The notes beneath the pieces are model-generated. The model saw only the letters and a program-made list of their open reading frames with translations, searched no databases and had not been told where the DNA came from. DNA of 45,840 bases, from positions 1-45,840 of the forward strand of contig JANXCX010000016.1 in the NCBI GenBank assembly GCA_025059535.1, in the 5' to 3' direction. The stretch is from Bacteroidia bacterium (GTDB lineage Bacteria > Bacteroidota > Bacteroidia > SpSt-205). The translations under genes and the position numbers were made by a program. Below are positions 7,709-16,452 of this stretch, piece by piece; positions within the stretch are counted from its first letter, which is position 1, and each line of letters starts with the position of its first letter.

Positions 7709-8176
7709 GTGGCTAAGTTGCGCTTTTGGAGCGCACTGGTAGGAGTTCTGGGCGGGATTATAGGGCTAGCCCTCTTTTTGCCCCAATTCCGAATCGTTAT
7801 TTGGGATACTCAGCGCACGGGAGTACTCTACCTCTGGGGTGGGCATAGCCAGCTGGGTGCTACCGTGCACTGGGGTATTTACCTCATTGCCGCGCTGTGG
7901 GGGCTAGCTGGCTTGGCGGCTCTGGTGCAAGGCGCCCGACTCATCGCCCAAAAAAACCTCCGCAGCGTAGCCCTACTAAACTGGAGCGCCTTCTTCATTG
8001 CGATGGAACTGGTTTTTCTCTTAGTGGCGGCAGAAGAAGTGCTAACCGACCTGCGGGTTCAAGCGCTCCATGCCGATAGCTACGCCAGCCTAGGCAGTTG
8101 GTGCAGTTTTTTAGTACTTATAGGCCTTCTTTTTCTCCCTAGTCGCATCAAGAAGGTCCTTGCCAGCCTTCAGTAA
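7709..8176 (+). CDS. four-helix membrane protein of unknown function
   Basis: The product (155 aa from the GTG at 7709; a TTG at 7703 would add two residues) has four hydrophobic segments near residues 5-25, 50-72, 88-110 and 130-148. Short polar loops separate them; the longest one (25-50) contains WDTQRTGVLYLWGGH. No family is recognised. It follows the WD40/caspase gene by 11 nt. A TACCTTTG at 7698-7705 sits in that gap, so it may have its own promoter as well as reading through from the cassette. Its stop overlaps the stop of the convergent E1 gene by 7 bp. A role as membrane partner of the cassette is inference from position only. Confidence 0.6.
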   Translation: MAKLRFWSALVGVLGGIIGLALFLPQFRIVIWDTQRTGVLYLWGGHSQLGATVHWGIYLIAALWGLAGLAALVQGARLIAQKNLRSVALLNWSAFFIAMELVFLLVAAEEVLTDLRVQALHADSYASLGSWCSFLVLIGLLFLPSRIKKVLASLQ

Positions 8177-10530
8177 AGCGGGGGAAACCGCTGAGGGTCT
8201 AGCTCATGGAAAATCCCATAAATGCTATCTATAATTTCTTCTTTGCTGGGCTTGGAGAAGAAGTCGCCATCTGAGCCATAAGCGGGCCGATGGGCGCGCC
8301 CTGAGATGCAGAGCGGCGGGGAATCTAGCCAAGCATAGCCCCCTTGCTTTTCCAAGACGTGCCACAGCATGTAGGCTGTAGCTCCCCCGGGCACATCTTC
8401 GTCTATAAAGGCGATGCGGTTCGTCTTCTGAAGGGACTTTCCGATGATCCCTGGCAAATCAAACGGCAGGAGGGTTTGGACGTCTATCACTTCGCAGGAG
8501 ATGCCCATCTCGGCTAGGGCTTCGGCGGCTTCTAGGGTAGGGCGCACGGTGGCGCCGTAGGTAACGAGGGTTATATCTTCCCCGCTGCGCAGGATTTCTG
8601 GCCAGCCCAAAGGCACCCGCAACTCGCCTATGTTTTCGGGCATGGGTTCTCGCAGCCGATAGCCGTTGAGCACCTCTATAAGTACGGCGGGTTCGTCAGC
8701 CGCCAAGAGAGTGTTATACATGCCTACGGCTTGGGTCATGTTGCGCGGTACGAGCAGATACATCCCCCGCAGGGCCCCAAGAAGCAGCTGCATGGGCGAG
8801 CCCGAATGCCAAATTCCCTCCAGCCGGTGCCCGCGCGTGCGCACGATAAGCGGTACCTTTTGCTGGCCAGCGCTCCGCCACGAAAGCGTAGCTACATCAT
8901 CTGAGAGGATTTGCACGGCATACAAAAGGTAGTCTAGGTATTGGATTTCGGCGATAGGGCGCAGGCCGCGCAGGGCTAAGCCTATACCTTGACCCACAAT
9001 AGTGGCTTCGCGGATACCTGTATCCATAACGCGCAGCTCACCGAATTCCGCCTGAAGGCCCGCACAGCCTTGATTCACATCACCTAACCGGCCTACATCT
9101 TCTCCAAAAATCACTACGCGTGGGTCGCGTTGTAGAGCAGCCCGAAAGCCCGCATTTAGTATGCGAAAACCTTCTACATTTTCTGGCTCAGCCTTATAAA
9201 CAGGTGGTACAGGACTTACCTGGAGTGCTGTGCCGCGATAGAGCCAGGCATCATAGCTTTTGTCCAGCTTTTGGTACATTTCTTTATACAGCTTTGCGGC
9301 AGCGGCATACTCAGGTGAATAAGGACTTTTACGCACGGCCCTATGAAGAATCTCAAAAACTTCGCGGTAGGTAGTGGGCTTGAGTTTGGCCAAGGTGGCC
9401 TGTTCGGGACCAGGCGGAAGGGTAGCCAGGGCCTGCTGATGAAAGGTTCGGATGGGAGTGAGGTAGGCCTCCCAGGCTTTTTGGCGGCTGGCCCGCGCTT
9501 CAGCTTCGGCGCTTTCTTCCAGCTCTTTTAGCTCGGCGGGTGTAGCTAACCCTTCCGCCAATAGCCAGGCACGCATGCGGCTGAGGCAATCCCACTCACG
9601 CTCCCATTTGAGGCGGTCGGCGGGCTTATAACGCTCATGGCTGCCTGAGGTTGAATGGCCCTGCGGCTGGGTAAGTTCGGTTACATGAATAAGGGCGGGC
9701 TCATGGGTGCGGCGCGTGCGCTGCGCCGCCGTCAGGTAAGTTTCCACTAAGGCGGGGTAATCCCACCCCTTGACAACATAGATGGCCAGGCCTGCCTTAC
9801 CCTTCTGGGTACGCATGCCACTTAGGGCTTCGGAAATGCTCCCTTTAGCCGTCTGGTACTCCACAGGCACCGAAATACCATACCCATCATCCCACACACT
9901 TATGATAGCAGGGGCTTGAAGCACTACCAGCGCATTCACCGCTTCCCAAAAAAGGCCTTCGCTGGTACTGGCTTCCCCTATGGTAGCCCAAGCAATTTCA
10001 TTTCCATTTTGGGAAAATTGCGTAAAGGCGGCCAGCTCAGGCAGGCGGCGGTAAAGTACCGAGGCCCACGCTAGCCCTACTAGGCGCGGCATCTGACTGG
10101 CAGTAGGAGAGACGTCGGAAACGCTATTGCGGTATTTTACAAGGGGTAGCCATTCCCCCTCGGCGGTGAGAAAAGGGGTGGCGAAGTGGTTATTCATTTG
10201 GCGCCCAGCGGAGGCTGGCTCACGCTGGGGGTCATTATCGGCATACAGCTGAGCCCAGAAGGCCTCAGGCGTAAGAAGCCCTGCCGCTAACATGAAGGTC
10301 TGGTCGCGGTAGTAGCCTGAACGAAAATCCCCCGGGGCAAAAGCGTGGGCCATAGCGAGCTGGGGCAGCTCTTTGCCATCTCCGAAAATCCCAAACTTTG
10401 CCTTGCCTGAAAGGACTTCCTTTCGGCCGAGGAGACTGAGATTTCGGCTTAGGTGGCCTAGGTAGTAATCGCGTAAGATAGTTTCACGCGTGAGATTTCC
10501 GGGCAGCTGGGCCTCCCGAACCGGGCGCAT
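8170..10530 (-). CDS. 2-oxoacid dehydrogenase E1, alpha and beta subunits fused
   Basis: Thiamine-diphosphate-dependent decarboxylase component of a 2-oxoacid (probably branched-chain) dehydrogenase complex. In the 786-aa protein residues about 15-370 match E1-alpha, with the ThDP/Mg motif region ATIGEASTSEGLFWEAVNAL and SVWDDGYGISVP. After a linker, residues about 455-780 match E1-beta (VVIFGEDVGRLGDVNQG, IQYLDYLLYAVQ, FIDEDVPGGATAYM). The glutamate of the FGED motif should activate the cofactor. Fused E1 proteins of this size are common in Bacteroidota; substrate preference (branched-chain versus pyruvate) cannot be fixed by eye, and no E2 or E3 gene is nearby. The ATG at 10530 has a perfect -7 box 4 nt upstream. 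Confidence 0.88.
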   Translation of the reverse strand: MRPVREAQLPGNLTRETILRDYYLGHLSRNLSLLGRKEVLSGKAKFGIFGDGKELPQLAMAHAFAPGDFRSGYYRDQTFMLAAGLLTPEAFWAQLYADNDPQREPASAGRQMNNHFATPFLTAEGEWLPLVKYRNSVSDVSPTASQMPRLVGLAWASVLYRRLPELAAFTQFSQNGNEIAWATIGEASTSEGLFWEAVNALVVLQAPAIISVWDDGYGISVPVEYQTAKGSISEALSGMRTQKGKAGLAIYVVKGWDYPALVETYLTAAQRTRRTHEPALIHVTELTQPQGHSTSGSHERYKPADRLKWEREWDCLSRMRAWLLAEGLATPAELKELEESAEAEARASRQKAWEAYLTPIRTFHQQALATLPPGPEQATLAKLKPTTYREVFEILHRAVRKSPYSPEYAAAAKLYKEMYQKLDKSYDAWLYRGTALQVSPVPPVYKAEPENVEGFRILNAGFRAALQRDPRVVIFGEDVGRLGDVNQGCAGLQAEFGELRVMDTGIREATIVGQGIGLALRGLRPIAEIQYLDYLLYAVQILSDDVATLSWRSAGQQKVPLIVRTRGHRLEGIWHSGSPMQLLLGALRGMYLLVPRNMTQAVGMYNTLLAADEPAVLIEVLNGYRLREPMPENIGELRVPLGWPEILRSGEDITLVTYGATVRPTLEAAEALAEMGISCEVIDVQTLLPFDLPGIIGKSLQKTNRIAFIDEDVPGGATAYMLWHVLEKQGGYAWLDSPPLCISGRAHRPAYGSDGDFFSKPSKEEIIDSIYGIFHELDPQRFPPLY

Positions 10531-10534
10531 GAAA

Positions 10535-10542
10535 CAAAAATA
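10535..10542 (-). promoter_or_regulatory. -7 promoter element (TATTTTTG) of the E1 gene
   Basis: Minus-strand TATTTTTG, full match to TAnnTTTG, 4 nt (TTTC) before the ATG at 10530. It lies between tRNA-Leu and the E1 gene, so the E1 gene does not depend on the tRNA promoter. Confidence 0.65.
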
Positions 10543-10564
10543 ACCTTTTCGGGAAAAAAGACTG

Positions 10565-10648
10565 TGCCCAGAAGGAGACTCGAACTCCTACGGCCTTTCG
10601 GCCACCGCCCCCTCAAAGCGGCGCGTCTACCAATTCCGCCATCTGGGC
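10565..10648 (-). tRNA. tRNA-Leu (anticodon GAG)
   Basis: The minus strand folds into a class II tRNA: acceptor GCCCAGA/TCTGGGC, D-loop AATTGGTAGAC, anticodon stem CCGCT/GGCGG closing the loop TTGAGGG (anticodon GAG, reads CUC and CUU), a long variable arm GGCCGAAAGGCC-like, and T-arm GGAGTTCGAGTCTCC. The discriminator is A (10565). The next bases are not CCA, so CCA must be added after transcription. It follows tRNA-Lys by a single nucleotide. Confidence 0.93.
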
Positions 10649-10649
10649 G

Positions 10650-10722
10650 TGACTCCGCCGGGACTCGAACCCGGGACCCCTTGCTTAAAAGGCAAGTGCT
10701 CTACCACCTGAGCTACGGAGTC
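10650..10722 (-). tRNA. tRNA-Lys (anticodon UUU)
   Basis: Minus-strand cloverleaf of 73 nt: acceptor GACTCCG/CGGAGTC, D-arm TAGCTCAGGTGGTAGAGC, anticodon stem CTTGC/GCAAG with loop CTTTTAA (anticodon TTT), T-arm CCGGGTTCGAGTCCCGG, discriminator A at 10650. No encoded CCA. A promoter box lies 13 nt upstream of the mature 5' end, so the two tRNAs form one short transcript. Confidence 0.95.
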
Positions 10723-10735
10723 CCTCGGTGCACCG

Positions 10736-10743
10736 CAAAGATA
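10736..10743 (-). promoter_or_regulatory. -7 promoter element (TATCTTTG) of the tRNA pair
   Basis: Minus-strand TATCTTTG, full match to TAnnTTTG, 13 nt upstream of the mature tRNA-Lys 5' end, leaving room for a short 5' leader trimmed by RNase P. It begins 8 nt after the stop codon of the upstream secreted-protein gene. Confidence 0.7.
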
Positions 10744-10751
10744 AGAAAAAA

Positions 10752-12284
10752 TCAGGGATAAGTCCCTACTATTAGGCGACCGGTTCGGCCGCCGCCTTCT
10801 TGCCAAAGGTAAAGGCCTGGCACCGATGGGGCGTGTATCGGCTCACTTGCGGTATAGCAGCCAACGAGCTGGCCTGCAAGGCTCCAAAAACACAGGGGTG
10901 GCTGCCAAAGGCCTTGGGGCAAAAGCGGCGCCCCAGGCTCAGCTACATTAGGCAGAAAAGGCTCCGCCGACGCTTTCAAGAGTCCCGTTGTAGGACTTTG
11001 AAGCGCCACCCGCAAAAAAAGCACGCCATTTAGGCTGGAAGGTTGCCAGCCTCCTCCCGACTCTATCCATACGGCATTTACCCTTTCGCTTCGGGCATCC
11101 CATCCTAACCCTAAGGGCTGCGCATCCAGCTGTATACAGCCCACTCCTATCGCCCCTTGCACCAGCACTACCGAGTCTATTTCATACCACGACCATCCCC
11201 CTAAGCTGTCTAGCCGATACCGTGCGAGCTGGCAGTGTAGAGGGCGCTGCGGACTTTGATCTATCTGCCAGATGCATAATTGAAAAGGCTTACCGTATTG
11301 GGATGGGATGGGAAAGAAACGCAAACCTATTCGGGTGATTCGCTGCACACTATCTAACTGGAAGCGCTGGCAAAAAGCCTGACCGTTTTGTCGGAGGCCA
11401 TACCCTGACTCCATCTCTCCATCATCGTAGCCCCACACCCCTTCTAGGATGAGGCTGTCATAAAGGGTAATAGTGCGATTTACTTCCGTATCATGGAGCG
11501 TCCAAGCGATCTCGTATTGTCCAGGCGCGGCCAAGGGGAGAGGGGGAACCGTTAGCGTAAATACCTCTGCAGGAAGGCGAAAGGAACGGCTGTAAATTAC
11601 CTGCTGATTTATAGCTGCGGAGAGGTTTATTAGACGGCCAGCTGGACCGCGCAAGGTAAGGGAGAGGGGGTTGCGTGGAAGGTAGCCTTCTCCCCATGTC
11701 CCATAAGGCGCGCCGTAAAGCGCGGGAATTGCTTGCCAAACGGTGCTTTTGGTGGCTGTGTCAGTCCGGACGTAGGTATAAGCAATGTGCCAGTTATCAT
11801 AGGCGCCGTAGGTACTCCCCCATACGCTCCATTTGAGGCGGAAGCAGGCGTGGCGCCAGTGCGGCTCGCGCAGGGTAAGGTGGACCTCCTCGAAAGTGCT
11901 ATCGGGGGTAAGTCGGCCTGGCGCCTGCCAGAGGGGTAGCCATGTGCCTTCACGCGTCCAGCCCCAGAGCACGAGCGTATCCGTGGGTTCGGGCGGGTCC
12001 ATCCGTCCGCCGCGCTGGTAGGCAAAAGAAACAAAGAAGCTATCAATCGTATCCAGCCGTAAGCAAGGCGAGATGACGCTGTCGGCCCACCCTTGTTGGC
12101 GAGGGTCTTCGGTTTGGTAAGGAAGACCGTGGCTATCCGCCCCATTGAGAAGGAGGGTATAGGCGCGGGGCGCCCCTAAAGCGCCACTTTTACGCCATTC
12201 CGCCCCATACAGGGTCCAGCTAGAGGTCACCCTTTCCCCCCACTCCACCATCAGCTGGAGCCAGGCTAAAAGAAGTCGCATCAT
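10752..12284 (-). CDS. large surface protein, probable T9SS cargo
   Basis: The 510-aa product begins with a hydrophobic N-terminus (MMRLLLAWLQLMVEWGE) that could act as a signal peptide. The body is rich in Trp, Tyr, Pro and Gly and appears beta-stranded, as in large extracellular Bacteroidota proteins. The last ~50 residues (LCFWSLAGQLVGCYTASEPI, then VPGLYLW and a final GRLIVGTYP) have the rhythm of a type A T9SS C-terminal sorting domain: strand, 'G-x-hydrophobic-V', a 'GLY' turn and a final 'kliv' strand. If so, it is exported by the type IX system and anchored on the surface or released. No enzymatic motif is seen. It follows the PASTA gene by 11 nt on the same strand. Confidence 0.65.
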   Translation of the reverse strand: MMRLLLAWLQLMVEWGERVTSSWTLYGAEWRKSGALGAPRAYTLLLNGADSHGLPYQTEDPRQQGWADSVISPCLRLDTIDSFFVSFAYQRGGRMDPPEPTDTLVLWGWTREGTWLPLWQAPGRLTPDSTFEEVHLTLREPHWRHACFRLKWSVWGSTYGAYDNWHIAYTYVRTDTATKSTVWQAIPALYGAPYGTWGEGYLPRNPLSLTLRGPAGRLINLSAAINQQVIYSRSFRLPAEVFTLTVPPLPLAAPGQYEIAWTLHDTEVNRTITLYDSLILEGVWGYDDGEMESGYGLRQNGQAFCQRFQLDSVQRITRIGLRFFPIPSQYGKPFQLCIWQIDQSPQRPLHCQLARYRLDSLGGWSWYEIDSVVLVQGAIGVGCIQLDAQPLGLGWDARSERVNAVWIESGGGWQPSSLNGVLFLRVALQSPTTGLLKASAEPFLPNVAEPGAPLLPQGLWQPPLCFWSLAGQLVGCYTASEPIHAPSVPGLYLWQEGGGRTGRLIVGTYP

Positions 12285-12295
12285 AGGCCCTTGGG

Positions 12296-13123
12296 CTATT
12301 CGGTAGGAGTGGATTTGGGAGGTTCGCTATTCACAAAAAGGTCTATGGGCGTTCCTACACGCACCGAGTCATTAGCCACTCGCTCAGGGTATTGGCGATA
12401 CACATACCCTATAGGTACATTAGGCGCAGGCTTGTACCGAATATGGCCGACGGTGAGGCGGGCTGCACTTAGCCGATTGAGGGCCTCCTCCAGCGGCAGC
12501 CCTACTACCGAGACAAAGGGCACTTTTTCCTCGCCTAGGCCACGACTTATCACGAGAGTAAGGGGGGCATAGCGCGGAAGTAGAGTACCCGTCTCTACCC
12601 TTTGCCCCTCGTAGCGCACTTCCACTACGAGATCAGCCTCTTTGCCCTCTACATATACGAGGTTCGCTATACGGAAACCATAGGTTTCCTGTAAGAGCCT
12701 TCGGGCCTCCTCATAGGGCATCTCTTCTACTTTCGGCAAGGCCACCTGCGGCGCTGTAAAGCTAGTGAGGGTAAGGTAAATTTTGCGCCCGCGCTTGACC
12801 GGGGTACCGGCGGCGGGGTCTTGGAGAAGCACTAGCCCGCCCGGCTTGTCCGGCAGATACTGGGAGTCGGTTACAACTACGCGCAAGCCGGCTTCTTCCA
12901 AAGTCTGCCTGACAGCTATATAGGGCTTTTGAGTGAGATCCGGAAGGACAACCTCCTGACCCTGGCGGGTAAAAAGCGGAAGAAGCAAACCCAAAAATAA
13001 GATGTACGAGAGCAGAGCAAAAGCTACTACGGCGGCCGTGATTAGAAGCCCTTCTCTACTCAGGCAGTATTTCCACAGACTTTTCCACCCCAGCACAGGC
13101 AGAGGCAAAGGTAATAGTCTCAA
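12296..13123 (-). CDS. membrane-anchored PASTA-domain protein
   Basis: The 275-aa product has a short cytoplasmic N-terminus, one membrane segment (about 27-52) and three PASTA repeats outside: about 58-125 (VVLPDLTQKPYIAVRQTLEE), about 128-195 (PKVEEMPYEEARRLLQ) and about 198-268 (VPFVSVVGLPLEEALNRL). PASTA domains bind peptidoglycan fragments or the beta-lactam-like ends of muropeptides in other phyla; here there is no kinase or transpeptidase attached. Stand-alone PASTA membrane proteins are usual in Bacteroidota. The ATG at 13123 lies 68 nt inside the marR gene; a GTG at 13096 is an alternative start. The gene is translationally linked to marR and sits in the same block as pbp1A. Confidence 0.8.
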   Translation of the reverse strand: MRLLPLPLPVLGWKSLWKYCLSREGLLITAAVVAFALLSYILFLGLLLPLFTRQGQEVVLPDLTQKPYIAVRQTLEEAGLRVVVTDSQYLPDKPGGLVLLQDPAAGTPVKRGRKIYLTLTSFTAPQVALPKVEEMPYEEARRLLQETYGFRIANLVYVEGKEADLVVEVRYEGQRVETGTLLPRYAPLTLVISRGLGEEKVPFVSVVGLPLEEALNRLSAARLTVGHIRYKPAPNVPIGYVYRQYPERVANDSVRVGTPIDLFVNSEPPKSTPTE

Positions 13124-13541
13124 GCTGCTCTACCCATTGGCGCAGCTGCCCTCCCGAAAGGGGTGGAAAGAAATGCTGGAGCATACGGGCACGCAGCGAT
13201 TCTATTTCATGGAGGATTTGGTAGGCGGCCGGAAGGAGACGCACGAGAATACGGCGGCGATCCGCTTTATCTCTATGTAGCTCTACATAGCGCCAATAAG
13301 CCAGGTGCCGAAAAAGGCGCCCCACGGCGGGCGAGGTAAGGGGAAAGAAGTCATAAAGCTGCCGAAGGGGTATCCAGCCTTCTCTTGGGGCCAACCGATA
13401 GAGAAGGTACAGCGCTTCCACATGACTTGGGCCCAGTTGGTATTGAGCCGCTAAGGCGCGCTCGGCGCGTTGAAGCTGGCCATACACCCGCAGGAGAGAG
13501 AAGCCAAAATCGCTCCATAGCCTGAGCTCCTCTCGGCTCAT
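13056..13541 (-). CDS. MarR-family transcriptional regulator
   Basis: The 161-aa product has the size and layout of MarR repressors: a dimerising N-terminal helix pair, a winged helix-turn-helix around residues 50-100 (IPLRQLYDFFPLTSPAVGRLF as recognition region, then a wing with RDKADRRRILVRL), and a C-terminal helix. The D-x-R-R-R-I-L wing is typical of the family. Ligand and targets cannot be read from the sequence. The gene overlaps the following PASTA gene by 68 nt. No clear -7 box is found in the 88-nt gap before it, so it may be transcribed with the CcmB-like gene upstream or from an unrecognised promoter. Confidence 0.8.
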   Translation of the reverse strand: MSREELRLWSDFGFSLLRVYGQLQRAERALAAQYQLGPSHVEALYLLYRLAPREGWIPLRQLYDFFPLTSPAVGRLFRHLAYWRYVELHRDKADRRRILVRLLPAAYQILHEIESLRARMLQHFFPPLSGGQLRQWVEQLETITFASACAGVEKSVEILPE

Positions 13542-13629
13542 ACGAAAGAACCCTGCAAAAGCCGTTCCAAAATACTATAATCCTTTGGCAAACAAGTCTT
13601 TAGGTCGGAAGTATCTCAGGCTTAGTGTA

Positions 13630-14238
13630 TCACCCTTGCCACAGATAGGGAGCCACGAGGAAAAAGAGAAGGGTTTCTACGCTACCTAAGGCAAGTAGGA
13701 CTTCAGGCGCAGGGGCCGGCGAACCTCCTAAGAGGAGGAGAGGAAAAAAAAGGAGGGGGAACGCTAAGATTATCCCGACGACATAGGAGGCTTCGGCGCG
13801 TGCAGTGAGGTAAGCGCTTAGAAGGAGCGGCGAAACCAGCACTATCCCCCCTAGCCCGATCGCCTGAAGCGAGGGAGCAAACCGCCAGAATAGGAAAGTC
13901 AAACCCGCCAGAAGAAGCCCTGCCACCAGGGCTAGAACCACTGCATACAGCCAAAGTCCCGCTAGCGCTAGGAGGGGGGGAAAAAGGTGAAAAAGCCAGC
14001 GCCATTCTTCACTTCGCCGCTCTAAAAGGGCGCGTGGAACGCCCTGGAAAAGGGCAAACACATACGCTATCCAGAAGCTCCATCGCTGGACGGGCAGGGG
14101 CCAGGGGACCGCTTGTTGCGCAAGTCCTACCGCTAGGCCAAGTAGAAGGATAAAAAGCCCCAGGGCGGCTAAGCCATGGGCTTGGCGTAATTCTAAGCGC
14201 CACCACCAGTAAGCCGCATAAAGCCCTAGCCGAAGCAC
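13630..14238 (-). CDS. CcmB-like multi-helix membrane protein (haem exporter B type)
   Basis: The 202-aa product has about six hydrophobic segments and no signal peptide. The order of segments and the spots VPRALLERRSEEWRWLFHLF (after the second helix) and GGIVLVSPLLLSAYLTARAE (before the fifth) resemble CcmB, the membrane subunit of the ABC transporter for cytochrome c maturation. The expected partners ccmA, ccmC or ccmE are not adjacent, which weakens the call. It starts with GTG at 14238, 6 nt after the pbp1A stop, and is probably part of the rfaE2-pbp1A transcript. Confidence 0.6.
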   Translation of the reverse strand: MLRLGLYAAYWWWRLELRQAHGLAALGLFILLLGLAVGLAQQAVPWPLPVQRWSFWIAYVFALFQGVPRALLERRSEEWRWLFHLFPPLLALAGLWLYAVVLALVAGLLLAGLTFLFWRFAPSLQAIGLGGIVLVSPLLLSAYLTARAEASYVVGIILAFPLLFFPLLLLGGSPAPAPEVLLALGSVETLLFFLVAPYLWQG

Positions 14239-14244
14239 AGCTAC

Positions 14245-16452
14245 TTAGCGCAGGAAGTCTTGCAGGGAAGGGGTTGGAGAGGGGGCTTCCGTTTCAGCCG
14301 TTGAGGGGCATTCAGGCGGGTTAAAATCGGGCGGGGAGAGGATCCGCCGACGCGGCAACTTCAAAACTGAGTCGTGGTAGGCGGCTTTCATGTAAAGCGC
14401 CCAAATCGGCATAGCCATCCGAGCCCCCTGCCCTTGGACAATAGACGGAAAGTGCACGGCCCGGTCGGCGGTACCTACCCAAACCCCTGTGACATACTCT
14501 GGTGTAAAACCCACAAACCAGCCATCCGCATGATTTTGCGTCGTACCGGTTTTACCCCCGATGTCCAGGTCAGTTAAGCCATACTTCCATCGCAGTTCGC
14601 CTGCGGTGCCTGCTAGGGTGACCCACCGCAGCATCTCCACCATTAGGTAAGCGGTACGTTCGCTAAGGGCGCGCCGAGTTTGAGCGGAAAAGCTCTGGAT
14701 GAGATTCCCGCGCCGATCGCGGATTTCGCGAAGGAAAATAGGCTCACGCCACACCCCCAGCGTAGGAAAACAGCCATAAGCGCTTGTAAGTTCCAGCACG
14801 TTTAGCTCGCACACCCCTAAACCCAAAGCATATACAGGTTCTAGCTCGGACTGGATACCCATGCGGCGCGCATATTCCACAACGACCTGCGGCCCAAGCG
14901 CTTTCATAAGACGGGCGGTGATGATATTTAGCGAAAGGGCCAGAGCGTTCCGCAAGGTTACTTTACCGCCAATCTCGCGGTCGGCGTTTCGGGGGCTCCA
15001 TATGGTATCACGACCTTCTACCCGAACGGGGATCTCCACGGGCACATTTAGCTCTTCATAGCAGGGCGAATACCCATTATCCATTGCGGCTGTATAGACA
15101 ATCGGCTTAAAGGTAGAGCCTACCTGACGCTTGGCCTGCAGCACATGGTCGTATTTGAAGAAAGTGTGATTGATGCCCCCCACCCAGGCCTTGATTTCGC
15201 CGGTGTGAGGATCCAGCGTAACCAAGCCCGCCTCTAAGAAGCGAAGGTAATAAATCAACGAGTCCCAGGGCGTCATGAGGGTATCTTTGTAGCCAGGTGG
15301 GGTCCAGGAAAATATTCGCATGCGAACTGGCTGCCGAAACTGTTGGCGAATCTCGGCTTCGGACAGGCCGCTTTGTTTAGCGGTTAGGTAGCGCTCGCTG
15401 CGCCACATAGCCCGCAGAAGGATAGTAGAGTCCTTTTGCCAGGGCGGCGGACCCGCCTGAGCCAATTCCCGTTCAAAGACTTTTTGAAAGCTAGCTAAGT
15501 GGGTTAGGACGGCATTTTCGGCATGGGCTTGGAGGCGGCTGTCCAAAGTCGTATAAATTTGGAGGCCATCCCGATAAAGGTCGTATCCCCGGGCGCGCGC
15601 CCATTCGGTAAGCCACTGCCGAAGGTACTCTCGGAAGTACGGGGCCAACCCTTGACTCTGGCTGGCTGTATAGGGCGCAGGGCCTACCCCAAGCGGCGCC
15701 TTTTTAGCCGCAGCCGCCGTACGCCTATCAATATACCCAGCCTCCTGCATAAGATCCAAAACAAGGTTGCGCCGAGCGCGCGCTCGCTCTGGATGGCGAT
15801 AAGGGCTATAGTATGTCGGCCCCTTGAGAAGGCCAATCAGCAAAGCCGCCTCCGGTAACTTAAGCTCCTGCACATCTTTACCGAAGTAGTAGCGGCTGGC
15901 CGCTTGCACGCCGTACGTCACACCCCCAAAAGGCACTGTATTGAGGTACATCGTAAGAATCTCGGCCTTGCTATAGCGGTACTCCAGAAAAATCGCCACA
16001 ATGATTTCCTTGAGCTTGCGCCAAAGGGACCGCTTGACGCCAACGGCATCGTAAAGATTGCGCGCCAGCTGCTGAGTAATCGTGCTTCCTCCCCGCACCT
16101 GGCCCCGTAGAACCGAGAAAAACGCCCCCATAATACCCATAGGATCCACCCCTGCATGCTCATAAAAGCGCCTATCCTCTACCGCTAAGAGGGCCTGTTT
16201 GATTTCCTTGGGGATTTGGTGGGCTGGTACCCGCACCCTATCCGTGCTTCGGTAGAAAGTACCCAAAATCTTACCATCTGCTGAATATATTACACTGGCC
16301 AGCTCGGGAGAAGGATCTTCCAAGGTGCGGAAAGAGGGCATCTCTATAAATACATACAGGAAAAGCATGGCTGGAACACCCCATAAGAGACCGGCCAAGG
16401 TAAGTACGAGGATAAGCCGCTCCCGCCGGTAGGCTGGCTCTAGCTGCCACAT
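14245..16452 (-). CDS. penicillin-binding protein 1A, bifunctional class A
   Basis: Peptidoglycan glycosyltransferase and transpeptidase anchored in the inner membrane. The 735-aa protein has one membrane segment (about 13-36), a GT51 domain with catalytic Glu92 in [12 protein letters not shown] and the [13 protein letters not shown] motif at 121-133, and a transpeptidase domain with nucleophile Ser446 in GSTFKP, the SLN motif in ALSLNII, and KTG in [19 protein letters not shown]. All catalytic motifs are intact. The C-terminal tail is Pro/Ser/Thr-rich. The start overlaps the end of the rfaE2-like gene by 13 nt, so the two are co-transcribed and probably translationally coupled. Confidence 0.93.
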   Translation of the reverse strand: MWQLEPAYRRERLILVLTLAGLLWGVPAMLFLYVFIEMPSFRTLEDPSPELASVIYSADGKILGTFYRSTDRVRVPAHQIPKEIKQALLAVEDRRFYEHAGVDPMGIMGAFFSVLRGQVRGGSTITQQLARNLYDAVGVKRSLWRKLKEIIVAIFLEYRYSKAEILTMYLNTVPFGGVTYGVQAASRYYFGKDVQELKLPEAALLIGLLKGPTYYSPYRHPERARARRNLVLDLMQEAGYIDRRTAAAAKKAPLGVGPAPYTASQSQGLAPYFREYLRQWLTEWARARGYDLYRDGLQIYTTLDSRLQAHAENAVLTHLASFQKVFERELAQAGPPPWQKDSTILLRAMWRSERYLTAKQSGLSEAEIRQQFRQPVRMRIFSWTPPGYKDTLMTPWDSLIYYLRFLEAGLVTLDPHTGEIKAWVGGINHTFFKYDHVLQAKRQVGSTFKPIVYTAAMDNGYSPCYEELNVPVEIPVRVEGRDTIWSPRNADREIGGKVTLRNALALSLNIITARLMKALGPQVVVEYARRMGIQSELEPVYALGLGVCELNVLELTSAYGCFPTLGVWREPIFLREIRDRRGNLIQSFSAQTRRALSERTAYLMVEMLRWVTLAGTAGELRWKYGLTDLDIGGKTGTTQNHADGWFVGFTPEYVTGVWVGTADRAVHFPSIVQGQGARMAMPIWALYMKAAYHDSVLKLPRRRILSPPDFNPPECPSTAETEAPSPTPSLQDFLR

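Noticed and set aside
13630-14238. ABC transporter operon around the CcmB-like gene
   Set aside because: No ATPase (ccmA) or other cytochrome c maturation gene is adjacent; neighbours are pbp1A and marR.
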